NCBI GenBank assembly: GCA_944325535.1
Contig: CALVAL010000011.1
Location: 1 to 40,322, forward strand
Length of the DNA stretch: 40,322 bases
Origin: Candidatus Gastranaerophilales bacterium
GTDB lineage: Bacteria; Cyanobacteriota; Vampirovibrionia; Gastranaerophilales; Gastranaerophilaceae
Reading direction: 5' to 3'
A program made the position numbers and the translations under genes. Positions 1-6,508 of this stretch are shown one piece after another. A model generated the notes under the pieces. It was not told the origin of the DNA. It ran no database searches and saw nothing but the letters and a program-made list of their open reading frames with translations. Within the stretch, counting starts at the first letter, position 1. Each line of letters starts with the position of its first letter.

Positions 1-100
1 GCTAAAGGTCAAACACAAAGCCAACTTTGCCGAATAATCTTTTTATGCGTTCAGATAAAATGTCCCGTTAAATTACATTTATGTCATGAATAAAAATTAA

Positions 101-127
101 AAAAAGCTAGTCATCGACTAGCTTTTT
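101..127. terminator. Hairpin terminator just left of the element (original tRNA terminator)
   Basis: A perfect 12-bp inverted repeat (101-112 with 116-127, 3-nt loop) has A/T runs on both sides, so it can work in both directions. On the minus strand it lies 8 nt beyond the tRNA 3' end preserved in the left att copy. I infer it was the original terminator of the tRNA before the element inserted. Bases 1-100 to its left hold no supported gene. Confidence 0.7.
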
Positions 128-177
128 AAAAATTGGGCCCGGAGGGATTCGAACCCACGACCAAAGGATTATGAGTC
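124..177. repeat. Left attachment repeat (truncated tRNA 3' portion)
   Basis: These 54 bp are identical to 7925-7978 at a constant offset of 7801. On the minus strand they contain the tRNA 3' end through the T arm to the anticodon loop (135-177). After 177 the sequence diverges into AT-rich element DNA, so this copy lacks the D arm and acceptor 5' strand and is not a functional tRNA. Confidence 0.9.
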
Positions 178-230
178 TTTTGATATATAAACATTACAAA
201 AATATTTAAAAACAAAATGTGTTATTATCA

Positions 231-259
231 TTGACTTTTAGAGATTTAAGTTTTAATAT
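231..259 (+). promoter_or_regulatory. Predicted sigma70-type promoter of the integrase gene
   Basis: A -35 box TTGACT (231-236) and a -10 box TAATAT (254-259) are separated by exactly 17 bp. They lie about 90 nt upstream of the integrase ATG. The integrase arm-type repeats (295-318) fall between this promoter and the gene, so integrase binding could feed back on its own expression. The role is inferred from spacing and consensus. Confidence 0.5.
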
Positions 260-294
260 TATTTTGTAATTTTTTGTACTTTTTTGAAAATTAC

Positions 295-318
295 TGCAAC
301 AAAATTGCAACATTTTTT
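295..318 (+). repeat. Left arm-type repeats, putative integrase-binding sites
   Basis: A TGCAAC half copy (295-300) is followed by TTGCAACATTTTTT (305-318). The identical 14-mer occurs at the other end of the element (7854-7867) in the same orientation. Lambda-type integrases bind short direct repeats in the att arms, which fits this position. Binding itself is inferred. Confidence 0.45.
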
Positions 319-348
319 ACAACAATTCTATTTAAGGTTTAAATTTTT

Positions 349-1452
349 ATGGCAACAATTCAAGAACGAAAAAAGAAGAACGGAAAAACAACGTACACCG
401 CAACTATCAGAGTAAAAGGGTATCCACCTATGACTGCAACATTTGATAGAAAATCAGATGCGCGCTTATGGGTACAAGAACACGAACCCGAAATGAAAAA
501 AGGTAAACATATCAAAGATTATGAAGCAAAAAAGCATACATTAGCCGAACTAATTGATAGATATATAGAAAATGAACTTCCACAAAGAAAATCGGATCAA
601 CAAAAATTTTTGACACATTTAGCTTGGTGGAAAGATAAAATTGGATATTATAACCTTTCTAGGATTGATAATATTGTTTTATCTGAATACAGGGATATAT
701 TGTCAAAAGAAAAATGTCTTATTCCTCGAAAAAATATGACTCCAAAAGAAAGCCAAAAAACAAGGTCAAATTCTACTGTAAACCGTTATATGGCTACTTT
801 ATCTATCGTTTTATCTGCTGCAGTAAAAGAATACGGCTGGCTTGATGAAAACCCAATGCTTAAAGTTGTTAAGAAAAAAGAACCGAGAGGACGTGTAAGA
901 TTTCTTGAAGATAAAGAGGTGCAAAGATTACTTGCAGAATGTTTAAAAGAGTCCTATGCGCTTTATTTATGCGTATTAATTGCGCTTTCAACTGGTGCAA
1001 GATATAGTGAAATAACTAATTTAACTTGGAAGAATATAGACTTAAAACATAGACAATTCCACTTCTTGGATACAAAAAACGGAGATGATAGAGGAGTGGC
1101 AATTACATCAAATATCTATAATGAACTTATTAAATTTAAAAAAGTACAAAACATAAATTCAGATTATCTTTTTGCAACCAATGACGGTAAAACTGTTATA
1201 TACTTGCGTGGGCAATTTGAAAGAGCAGTAAAACGCGCTAAACTAGAGAATTTTCATTTCCACGATTTAAGACACACTGCAGCAAGTTTTTTAGCTAAGG
1301 GTGGCGCTAGTTTATTAGAAATTGCAACAATTCTAGGACATAAAACATTACAAATGGTACAGAGATATTCACATCTAACCAAAAATCACACTGCAACCGT
1401 ACTAGAAAATATGAATCAAGAGATGTTTAAAAACATAGCTATAAATGAATAA
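349..1452 (+). CDS. int: Tyrosine recombinase/phage integrase
   Basis: This is the site-specific recombinase expected to integrate and excise the element at the tRNA repeats. The 367-residue length is usual for a phage integrase. The N-terminal part (about 1-55) resembles the arm-binding domain. The SAM-like core-binding domain covers roughly 60-165 and the catalytic domain about 180-350. The catalytic set is visible: R218 in TGARYSE, K243, H305 and R308 in HDLRHTA, H331 in LGHKT, and the nucleophile Y340 in QRYSHL. It starts 171 bp inside the left att repeat and reads away from it, the usual placement. The ATG is preceded by a modest AAGG. The gene looks intact, so the element may still be mobile. 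Confidence 0.95.
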   Translation: MATIQERKKKNGKTTYTATIRVKGYPPMTATFDRKSDARLWVQEHEPEMKKGKHIKDYEAKKHTLAELIDRYIENELPQRKSDQQKFLTHLAWWKDKIGYYNLSRIDNIVLSEYRDILSKEKCLIPRKNMTPKESQKTRSNSTVNRYMATLSIVLSAAVKEYGWLDENPMLKVVKKKEPRGRVRFLEDKEVQRLLAECLKESYALYLCVLIALSTGARYSEITNLTWKNIDLKHRQFHFLDTKNGDDRGVAITSNIYNELIKFKKVQNINSDYLFATNDGKTVIYLRGQFERAVKRAKLENFHFHDLRHTAASFLAKGGASLLEIATILGHKTLQMVQRYSHLTKNHTATVLENMNQEMFKNIAINE

Positions 1453-1461
1453 TGCAATAAA

Positions 1462-1473
1462 CATGCCGGCATG
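1462..1473. repeat. 12-bp palindrome, first copy (CATGCCGGCATG)
   Basis: This is a perfect 12-bp GC-rich palindrome in otherwise AT-rich sequence. It lies between the integrase stop codon and the next gene. An identical copy occurs at 4918-4929, after the replication genes. Eight-base partial matches occur inside genes (for example near 4299). It is a candidate protein-binding site. Confidence 0.5.
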
Positions 1474-1484
1474 AGGTTAGAATA

Positions 1485-2357
1485 ATGACAAGTGAAACAA
1501 ATTACTATCAAGTTATATATGACTTAAAAAATTATCAAAATTCACTATCTAAAATCAAAGATTATGAAGATTTAGACATGTTTCTTGCAGAGATTAAAGC
1601 TTATATTTTTTCGATAAAAGAACTAAAAGAAATTTTTATATCTAAAATAAAAGAATATGATAGAGCCAAAACAGTTTTAGAAGAAAAAATTAAAACTCTA
1701 TATCAAGAGATACAAAAAAATAATACTAACTTAACATATATACCTTTAAATACAGATGTTGTAAATGTCTTTCACGGCGATACTCAATATTTTGATACAA
1801 GTAACGCTTTTGATTATCCTTTACTTTTCTATTTTCCGTCATTCAAACTTAGCAAAAATGATAAAGTTTATCGTTCAGAGCTATGTATAAATGCGTTTTA
1901 TATTCAAATAGAAAATAAGGAATTTGTAGGAAAAATCAGCAAATTAATATCTAAAATGGGTAACTGTTTAGATTTTGCGATATTAAGTCAGAACATAATT
2001 CCAACAGTTCCAACAATTAACTTTTATATCTCGTATGTAAGGACTGCCTTATATAGTGTTTTAAACATTCTAGAGATAAAAACACAAAAACTGGCAATGC
2101 GCAATTTGTATAATTATTCAGATTATCAGATAACAAAAGAATTATATCTTGATAATTTAAAAAAACTATCTCAAGCCGAACTAAGAGTATACAATAAATT
2201 ACTTGAAAACCCTACATATACAAATGATACTATCGCAAAAGCCTTGGTAATTGATAGAACTACTGTAAAATCTCATATTGAAAATATCTGTGCTAAGTTT
2301 GAGTTAATTAAAGCCAATAAGAAAACATTAGTACGATATATTTTAGAAAACAAATAA
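1485..2357 (+). CDS. LuxR-type HTH regulator with an unknown N-terminal region
   Basis: This 290-residue protein has a C-terminal LuxR/GerE-type helix-turn-helix at about 228-290. It begins LSQAELRVYNKLL and contains the recognition-helix pattern TTVKSHIENI, followed by the usual lysine-rich tail. The N-terminal 220 residues match no domain I recognise; residues 20-80 are lysine-rich and helical, probably coiled-coil. GAGG precedes the ATG. It directly follows the integrase and lies just upstream of four phased TCCTCTCT repeats (2361-2401), which could be its operator. I infer a transcriptional regulator of the replication or excision genes; the signal it senses is unknown. Confidence 0.65.
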   Translation: MTSETNYYQVIYDLKNYQNSLSKIKDYEDLDMFLAEIKAYIFSIKELKEIFISKIKEYDRAKTVLEEKIKTLYQEIQKNNTNLTYIPLNTDVVNVFHGDTQYFDTSNAFDYPLLFYFPSFKLSKNDKVYRSELCINAFYIQIENKEFVGKISKLISKMGNCLDFAILSQNIIPTVPTINFYISYVRTALYSVLNILEIKTQKLAMRNLYNYSDYQITKELYLDNLKKLSQAELRVYNKLLENPTYTNDTIAKALVIDRTTVKSHIENICAKFELIKANKKTLVRYILENK

Positions 2358-2360
2358 AAA

Positions 2361-2401
2361 TCCTCTCTTTTCCTCTCTAAATCCTCTCTTTTTTCCTCTC
2401 T
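2361..2401 (+). promoter_or_regulatory. Four TCCTCTCT repeats at about helical-turn spacing
   Basis: Exact TCCTCTCT octamers start at 2361, 2371, 2382 and 2394, which is 10, 11 and 12 bp apart, so all lie on roughly the same DNA face. They sit just after the LuxR-type gene and upstream of a possible -10 box (TATACT, 2431-2436). Each octamer is also the exact reverse complement of AGAGAGGA (2477-2484), the ribosome-binding region of the next gene. They could be protein operators or RNA elements that mask that site. Confidence 0.6.
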
Positions 2402-2493
2402 AAGAGATGATTATTTGTGATGGAATTTTTTATACTATGTAAAACATACAGAAACAAAAAAAAAGTTTACAAACAAAGAGAGGAGAAAAAAAC

Positions 2494-2721
2494 ATGCCAG
2501 AAAATTTAACAGAAAATGCGCAATCTAAACCGGAACTAATTCCAGTTACAAAATGGAATACTTATTATGATTATCCTACTTTGGGAAGCATAAGACAATT
2601 AATTTTCTACAATACTGACAATTTTAACGACAAAGTTCTACGTAAAATAGGCAAACGTCAATATATTAAAGTGTCAGAATTTTTTAAATGGGTAGAAGAC
2701 ACCAATAGAAAAACAATTTAG
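2494..2721 (+). CDS. Small excisionase-like/AlpA-type winged-helix protein
   Basis: This is a 75-residue protein. Residues about 26-71 carry the pattern YPTLGSIRQLIFYN, then KVLRKIGKRQYIKVSEFFKW. That layout is found in small phage and island proteins annotated as excisionase or AlpA-like MerR-type DNA-binding proteins. A strong GAGGAG site precedes the ATG and is complementary to the upstream TCCTCTCT repeats. It lies between the integrase/regulator pair and the replication gene. I infer a recombination directionality factor or transcriptional activator. The family resemblance is moderate and no structure can be checked here. Confidence 0.55.
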   Translation: MPENLTENAQSKPELIPVTKWNTYYDYPTLGSIRQLIFYNTDNFNDKVLRKIGKRQYIKVSEFFKWVEDTNRKTI

Positions 2722-2737
2722 TAGACAGGCATGCAAT

Positions 2738-2774
2738 AAAAAAAGACTCTCCAAATGAGAGTCCCAACAATTCT
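2738..2774 (-). ncRNA. Predicted short antisense RNA upstream of the replication gene
   Basis: A minus-strand promoter (2781-2809) would start transcription near 2774. The product ends about 37 nt later at a hairpin with a 7-bp stem (2745-2751 with 2757-2763), followed by seven U residues (A2738-A2744 on the plus strand). It is therefore a complete promoter-to-terminator unit. It is antisense to the leader of the O-like replication gene that starts at 2840. The layout resembles counter-transcribed RNAs that limit plasmid replication. The RNA and its function are inferred. Confidence 0.5.
2745..2763 (-). terminator. Rho-independent terminator on the minus strand
   Basis: The stem GACTCTC/GAGAGTC has a 5-nt loop, with seven T residues following on the minus strand. 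No minus-strand protein gene lies upstream of it, which is why a small RNA is proposed. On the plus strand the same hairpin would sit in the leader of the replication gene. Confidence 0.65.
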
Positions 2775-2780
2775 ATATCC

Positions 2781-2809
2781 ATTATAGGTGCGTTGGTTTT
2801 CTATTGCAA
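2781..2809 (-). promoter_or_regulatory. Predicted minus-strand promoter for the antisense RNA
   Basis: On the minus strand, TTGCAA (2804-2809) and a perfect TATAAT (2781-2786) are separated by exactly 17 bp. It points away from the replication gene toward the hairpin at 2745-2763. Confidence 0.55.
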
Positions 2810-2839
2810 GTACAAACATCATAGAAAGGCTATCAAATA

Positions 2840-3784
2840 ATGGCAGATGTAAAATTGAAAAACGGATATTTAAGAATTGCAAATAGTCTATATGAAAACT
2901 TATACTTTAGGAATTTTAGCAAACGTGAACTTCTAGTAATATCGCTCATTTTGCGTTTGTCATATGGTTTTAACAAAAAAACGGCTATTATTAAGCCTAA
3001 AACTTGGTTTAGCGTTTGCGGATTGTATCAACCAGACATTAACAAAGTATTAAACGGGTTAATTGCTAAAAATGTTATTAAAAACCTTGGTGATAACGTA
3101 TATTCTTTGAATAAAAATTATGATGAATGGGGCGTAAACTTCCCTGAAAATTATGACGAAAATAAATTAAATATTTTAAAAATGTTTCAACAAACAGAGC
3201 AAAATACTATACAAAATGATAGTAATTTACTATCAAATAATATAGTAAATTGCTATTACGAAAAAACAGACATAGAGCAAAATACTATACCAAACCATAG
3301 TAAAAAACTATCAAAAGATATAGTAAAAAGCTATATAAAAAATGCCCAAAACAAAGACGGCAAAAACGATTTAACCACCTCTAAAAACAATAAATACAAT
3401 ATAAAGACATATATTAAACACACATATATAGGTGGAGAAAATAAAAAATCTAATGAAAAAATAGACCCCTATTTTAATAATCCCATAGCAGATTATTTCA
3501 AATCAGAGTATAAAAGAATCTCTCAAAAAGATGATTGTTACTTAGATAACTCAAAGTTAAACAAATTACTTGAAATTAGTGCAGATTATCCAATATTTAA
3601 GGAACGACTCCCCGAAATTTTAGAAAAGTTTTTTAAAATTACTTTTCCTAGTGGAAATAAACCTTCTACAAAATGGCTAATTAATGATGGAAACTGGGCG
3701 GGAATTTTAAACGGAGATTACGATCAATACATAACAAATACTACGCAGAAAAAAGAAAAGGAGATTGACGGGTGGACTCTATAA
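2840..3784 (+). CDS. Phage replication protein O-like initiator
   Basis: The N-terminal domain (about 6-100) follows the phage replication protein O pattern. It has NGYLRIANSLYENL, then LLVISLILRLSYGFNKK, and a winged-helix-like stretch ending LNGLIAKNVIK. Lambda O family proteins bind the element's origin through this domain and recruit the helicase loader. The middle (about 110-200) is rich in N, K and T and low in complexity. The C-terminal part (about 205-300) is likely a partner-binding domain. The length of 314 fits the family. The next gene is a DnaC-like loader, as in O-P or O-DnaC pairs. AAAGG precedes the ATG. The antisense RNA unit upstream suggests post-transcriptional control. 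Confidence 0.75.
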   Translation: MADVKLKNGYLRIANSLYENLYFRNFSKRELLVISLILRLSYGFNKKTAIIKPKTWFSVCGLYQPDINKVLNGLIAKNVIKNLGDNVYSLNKNYDEWGVNFPENYDENKLNILKMFQQTEQNTIQNDSNLLSNNIVNCYYEKTDIEQNTIPNHSKKLSKDIVKSYIKNAQNKDGKNDLTTSKNNKYNIKTYIKHTYIGGENKKSNEKIDPYFNNPIADYFKSEYKRISQKDDCYLDNSKLNKLLEISADYPIFKERLPEILEKFFKITFPSGNKPSTKWLINDGNWAGILNGDYDQYITNTTQKKEKEIDGWTL

Positions 3785-3827
3785 ATAAAATATTGAATAA
3801 TACAACTAAAGAAAAGAATCCGAAAAA

Positions 3828-4580
3828 ATGCAGGCATGCCAGTATTGCGGTAAACCCTACGTATGGTTTGAAAAAGAATTATTTAGCGGTGTGCAGAAAA
3901 GATTATTAAAAGTACAAGTCCCTGCTTGTAAATGCATTGAAGAAAGAGAAAAACAACAAGAACATCAAATAAAAATGCACAACATAGCGGAAAAACAAGC
4001 GAGATTGTTTGAAAATTCCTTGATGACTGACCTATTCAAAGATAAAACATTTGAAAATCTATTAAAGGCAGAAAATTTACTAAAATACAATAATGCACCT
4101 ACAATTCATAAGTGCCAAGAATATGCTAGACAGTTCAAGCCTAAAGAAAGTTACGGTATTCAAATGATAGGAAATCCCGGTACGGCAAAAACAACTCTTT
4201 TAGCTGCAATTTGTAACGAGCTTATAAGAAAAAATTATTCTTGTTTATTTACAACTTTATCAAATTTAATAGATAAGTTTGCAATTTACAGTTATGAGCA
4301 TGCCGGTAACATAACACCTCTTTTAAATTGGCTTACAACCTTTGATTATGTTGTTTTAGATGATATTGGCAGAGAAACATACAGCGACAAAAGAAAAGAA
4401 CTTGTATTTCGGATAGTAGATACATTACTAAACAATAAGGTAGTTACAGCTTTTAGTGCAAATCCTGAATGTATTACGAAATTAAAATCTATACCAGAGT
4501 TAAACGCAGTAATTGATAGATTAAAAGATATGTGTCGTATAAGTCTTGAGTTTAAAGGTGAAAGTTTTAGGGGAAGATAG
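3828..4580 (+). CDS. DnaC-like helicase-loader ATPase
   Basis: This AAA+ ATPase is expected to load the host replicative helicase at the element's origin. It has Walker A GNPGTAKTT at about 115-123 and Walker B VVLDDIG at about 175-181. A sensor-like FSAN lies near 205, with a downstream arginine in AVIDRLKDMCR. The N terminus has a possible zinc site: C4 and C7 in CQYCG, and C34 and C36 in CKC. DnaC/DnaI proteins often carry such a site. The length of 250 is normal. It lies 43 bp after the O-like gene and 3 bp before the next one, so the three are probably co-transcribed. Confidence 0.85.
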   Translation: MQACQYCGKPYVWFEKELFSGVQKRLLKVQVPACKCIEEREKQQEHQIKMHNIAEKQARLFENSLMTDLFKDKTFENLLKAENLLKYNNAPTIHKCQEYARQFKPKESYGIQMIGNPGTAKTTLLAAICNELIRKNYSCLFTTLSNLIDKFAIYSYEHAGNITPLLNWLTTFDYVVLDDIGRETYSDKRKELVFRIVDTLLNNKVVTAFSANPECITKLKSIPELNAVIDRLKDMCRISLEFKGESFRGR

Positions 4581-4583
4581 CTG

Positions 4584-4859
4584 ATGAACTATGTTATGCA
4601 CTTTTGCCGTAATAAGCAATGTAATAATGGTTGGATTGATAAAGATTTGACAAATGTCAAAACTAATCCACCTAGTTGGAAGTATTGCAGAGAATGTGCA
4701 GAAAAACTCGGAATAGATTACGATTCACAAACTCCAACAAGTAATTTAACAGAAAAAGAATTAAAAGAGCGAGAAAGAAAAATTTTACTCTCTAAAAAAG
4801 CTACAGAAGCAAGATTAAAAAAAATTAAATTTGCGACCATAAAACAGGGGTATTTTTAA
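4584..4859 (+). CDS. Small zinc-ribbon-like protein of unknown function
   Basis: This 91-residue protein has a likely zinc-binding N-terminal half, with CRNKQC at about 8-13 and CREC at about 35-38. It is followed by a highly charged helical tail rich in K, E and R (about 55-85). It starts 3 bp after the helicase-loader stop codon, so it belongs to the replication operon. I do not recognise the family; small zinc-ribbon proteins in this position are common in phage replication modules. A nucleic-acid-binding accessory role is an inference from context. Confidence 0.55.
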   Translation: MNYVMHFCRNKQCNNGWIDKDLTNVKTNPPSWKYCRECAEKLGIDYDSQTPTSNLTEKELKERERKILLSKKATEARLKKIKFATIKQGYF

Positions 4860-4917
4860 TAGTTCACCCCTTGGAGAATATAAATCTACATCACAAGCAA
4901 TAAACTCGTCAAATATT

Positions 4918-4929
4918 CATGCCGGCATG
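4918..4929. repeat. 12-bp palindrome, second copy (CATGCCGGCATG)
   Basis: This is identical to 1462-1473. It lies 58 bp after the replication operon and at the edge of an unusually GC-rich stretch (4945-5040). The pair roughly brackets the regulator and replication genes. Confidence 0.5.
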
Positions 4930-5042
4930 GGAAAATAGCAAAAACCCCACCCCTCACGCTCACCTTACTTGTGCATTTTTTGAAGCTGGGGACGCGGTCT
5001 TCTGGACTGGAGTTTTTTCAAAAATTATGGGGGGAGGGAGTT
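4930..5042. other. GC-rich non-coding segment, possible origin or structured RNA region
   Basis: Between the converging replication operon and the ArpU-like gene lies a strand-asymmetric stretch. C-rich blocks at about 4945-4960 (CCCCACCCC, then CTCAC repeated as CTCACGCTCACC) are followed by G-rich blocks at about 4986-4993 and 5030-5039. The C and G blocks could pair imperfectly over about 80 nt. It contrasts strongly with the AT-rich surroundings. An origin or a shared terminator is possible; nothing decides between them. Confidence 0.3.
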
Positions 5043-5564
5043 TTATATGACCAAAGACTTTACTTTATTAAAGAACTCTTGATATGAACACTCTTTTTCT
5101 TCACACATTTTTTTTATAATTTTCAGCTTTTTTGTTGCGGTTTTCTCTTCTTCATTAGTTTGTTCTAAGTAATACAATGCTTTTCTATGCCAAAGCAAAG
5201 CTTTATCCTTGTATTTATATTCTTTTTCTTCTTCAAAATCGTCATTATCTCCGAATAATATTTCAATGATTTTAGACCACTTATAAAGATATAAATAACG
5301 CATAGTTAGAATGTTTTTATGATGACTTTTTTTAAGCTTACTAATTTGGTTTTTAATAATTTTTTGATTAGTGATAGTACTCTTTTTTAATTGTTCATAA
5401 GCTAAATTAGTCCTTGAAAGTGCAATTTTGTATTTTGCAAGCTCTTCCCCAGTTGCAGAATTGAGTTTAGCTTTAAATAGTTTTCGTTGCCTGCAGTAAT
5501 GACTGTATTCTAAGAGATTGTCTTTATACTGTTCTAGGTCTTTTTTAGTAATAAGTTTATCCAT
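5043..5564 (-). CDS. ArpU/DUF1492-like phage regulator (tentative)
   Basis: This 173-residue, lysine-rich and largely helical protein starts MDKLITKKDLEQY. Residues about 94-133 read as a sigma-region-4-like helical unit. They comprise NILTMRYLYLYKWSKIIEIL, a short acidic stretch, and LLWHRKALYYLE. This order (RY...W..I...L, then H..AL..L) is what I associate with ArpU/DUF1492 proteins, which control late phage or satellite transcription. The N-terminal 90 residues are probably coiled-coil. It is convergent with the replication operon and downstream of DUF3800 on the same strand. The ribosome-binding site is weak. The resemblance is from memory and moderate. Confidence 0.5.
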   Translation of the reverse strand: MDKLITKKDLEQYKDNLLEYSHYCRQRKLFKAKLNSATGEELAKYKIALSRTNLAYEQLKKSTITNQKIIKNQISKLKKSHHKNILTMRYLYLYKWSKIIEILFGDNDDFEEEKEYKYKDKALLWHRKALYYLEQTNEEEKTATKKLKIIKKMCEEKECSYQEFFNKVKSLVI

Positions 5565-5669
5565 ATGATAATTTTAAAGCTTGGGGGAAATTAAAACAAT
5601 TTTCAAAACAATAGTCATTTTGTATAGTTATTTTGTTGAAATAAAAATAATAATCTTTTGTATTATTGC

Positions 5670-6359
5670 TTATTGACAAAACTTGAGCTTTTCAACGTGT
5701 TTTAAAAAGTTTTTTCTTAACTTTCTTGCAGAGCCGAAAAACTTATTTTCTGAATTTGTTAAATTTCTATTATTATTCAACTTTTCTTCAAGCAATGATA
5801 ATGTACATAAAAAATCTGCGGTCTGGAATAACTTATATTCGTTAGGTACGCCACCTCTAAATTCCACATTATTTTCATCAAATAAAGATCCAAAAACGGA
5901 ACTCAATATTTTTGTTAATTGCATTTGTCCGTTATCATAATAAACAATTATGTTATCAAATTTATTGAAGTAGTTATAATTTTCTTTAATAAAAGCAGCT
6001 AATTTTTTTGATAGCATTTGAATTAATTTCAAATCGTCATTACATTGCTTTTTGTTGATTGTGATATTTTTATATTTTATTGGAACTTTACAAGTAAAGC
6101 GATATAATTTTGTAAAAATACTATATCTTTCTTTCAAACTATTGTTTTGATATTCTTTTTCTCTTCTTATTAAAGGCCCTGTATGTATAGTGTGATTTTG
6201 TAAGCCAATTTGTGAAAGCGAAATATCTAAATTTTCTACTTGTGTTTTTATACTATTTTTTTGCTCATGTAAGACTAACGTAATTAAGTAATATGGGCAT
6301 TCTTCACATAGTTTGCCAAAATCTCCAGATTCATCAATAAAAATACTTAATTCCTGCAC
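5670..6359 (-). CDS. DUF3800-domain protein
   Basis: The start IFIDESGDFG (about 6-15) is the hallmark of DUF3800, a predicted RNase H-like-fold family common in phages and accessory regions. The conserved C-terminal motif is present as FQTADFLCTL at about 178-187, and another acidic site lies near YYDNGQMQL. The length of 229 is normal. I chose the GTG start because GAGGG lies 5 nt upstream. A small RNA with its own promoter and terminator (6375-6431) lies immediately upstream. Conserved RNA motifs named DUF3800-I and so on are known in this position. The biochemical role is unproven; nuclease, defence or toxin-like activity is plausible. Confidence 0.8.
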   Translation of the reverse strand: MQELSIFIDESGDFGKLCEECPYYLITLVLHEQKNSIKTQVENLDISLSQIGLQNHTIHTGPLIRREKEYQNNSLKERYSIFTKLYRFTCKVPIKYKNITINKKQCNDDLKLIQMLSKKLAAFIKENYNYFNKFDNIIVYYDNGQMQLTKILSSVFGSLFDENNVEFRGGVPNEYKLFQTADFLCTLSLLEEKLNNNRNLTNSENKFFGSARKLRKNFLKHVEKLKFCQ

Positions 6360-6374
6360 TTAATCCCTCGTATT

Positions 6375-6431
6375 AAAAAGACGGGGAGTTTCCCCCGTCG
6401 TGGTGGACCGAGAGCACAATGCCCAGCCCGT
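6375..6431 (-). ncRNA. Candidate DUF3800-associated structured small RNA
   Basis: The minus-strand promoter at 6438-6466 predicts a start near 6431. The RNA is about 57 nt and G/C-rich in an AT-rich context. It ends in a hairpin with a 20-nt span (6380-6399) followed by five U residues. It stops 16 nt before the DUF3800 GTG, so most transcripts would end before the gene and readthrough would express it. The 5' half can form a small GGGC/GCUC hairpin; a pseudoknot cannot be judged by eye. I call it a DUF3800-type RNA by position, not by a covariance-model match. Confidence 0.6.
6380..6399 (-). terminator. Terminator between the small RNA and DUF3800
   Basis: The stem of GACGGGGG against CTCCCCGTC closes a short A-rich loop, followed by a T-run on the minus strand (A6375-A6379 on plus). 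It lies between the RNA promoter and the DUF3800 start codon. This is the same relative place as the attenuating terminator in type III toxin-antitoxin loci. Confidence 0.8.
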
Positions 6432-6437
6432 TAATAC

Positions 6438-6466
6438 ATTTTAACACATATTGTTTGTATTTTCAA
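6438..6466 (-). promoter_or_regulatory. Strong predicted promoter of the small RNA/DUF3800 unit
   Basis: On the minus strand, TTGAAA (6461-6466) and TAAAAT (6438-6443) are exactly 17 bp apart. The initiating A is predicted near 6431. Confidence 0.65.
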
Positions 6467-6508
6467 GAGTCCTTTTGTATTTTTTTAGATTCGTTTAAAT
6501 TTATTATA

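Noticed and set aside
1-90. Possible 3' ends of open frames entering from the left edge (stops at about 37 and 90)
   Set aside because: Both are short, neither shows a recognisable protein, and the true frame cannot be decided without upstream sequence.
135-177. A second intact tRNA at the left end
   Set aside because: Identity stops in the anticodon region at 177 and the D arm and acceptor 5' strand are missing, so it is an att copy.
2361-2401. CRISPR array
   Set aside because: The 8-bp repeats 10-12 bp apart are far too short for CRISPR, and no cas gene is present anywhere in the window.
5683-5940. Plus-strand 85-codon frame inside the DUF3800 gene
   Set aside because: It lies wholly antisense to a clear DUF3800 domain and has no ribosome-binding site or recognisable sequence.
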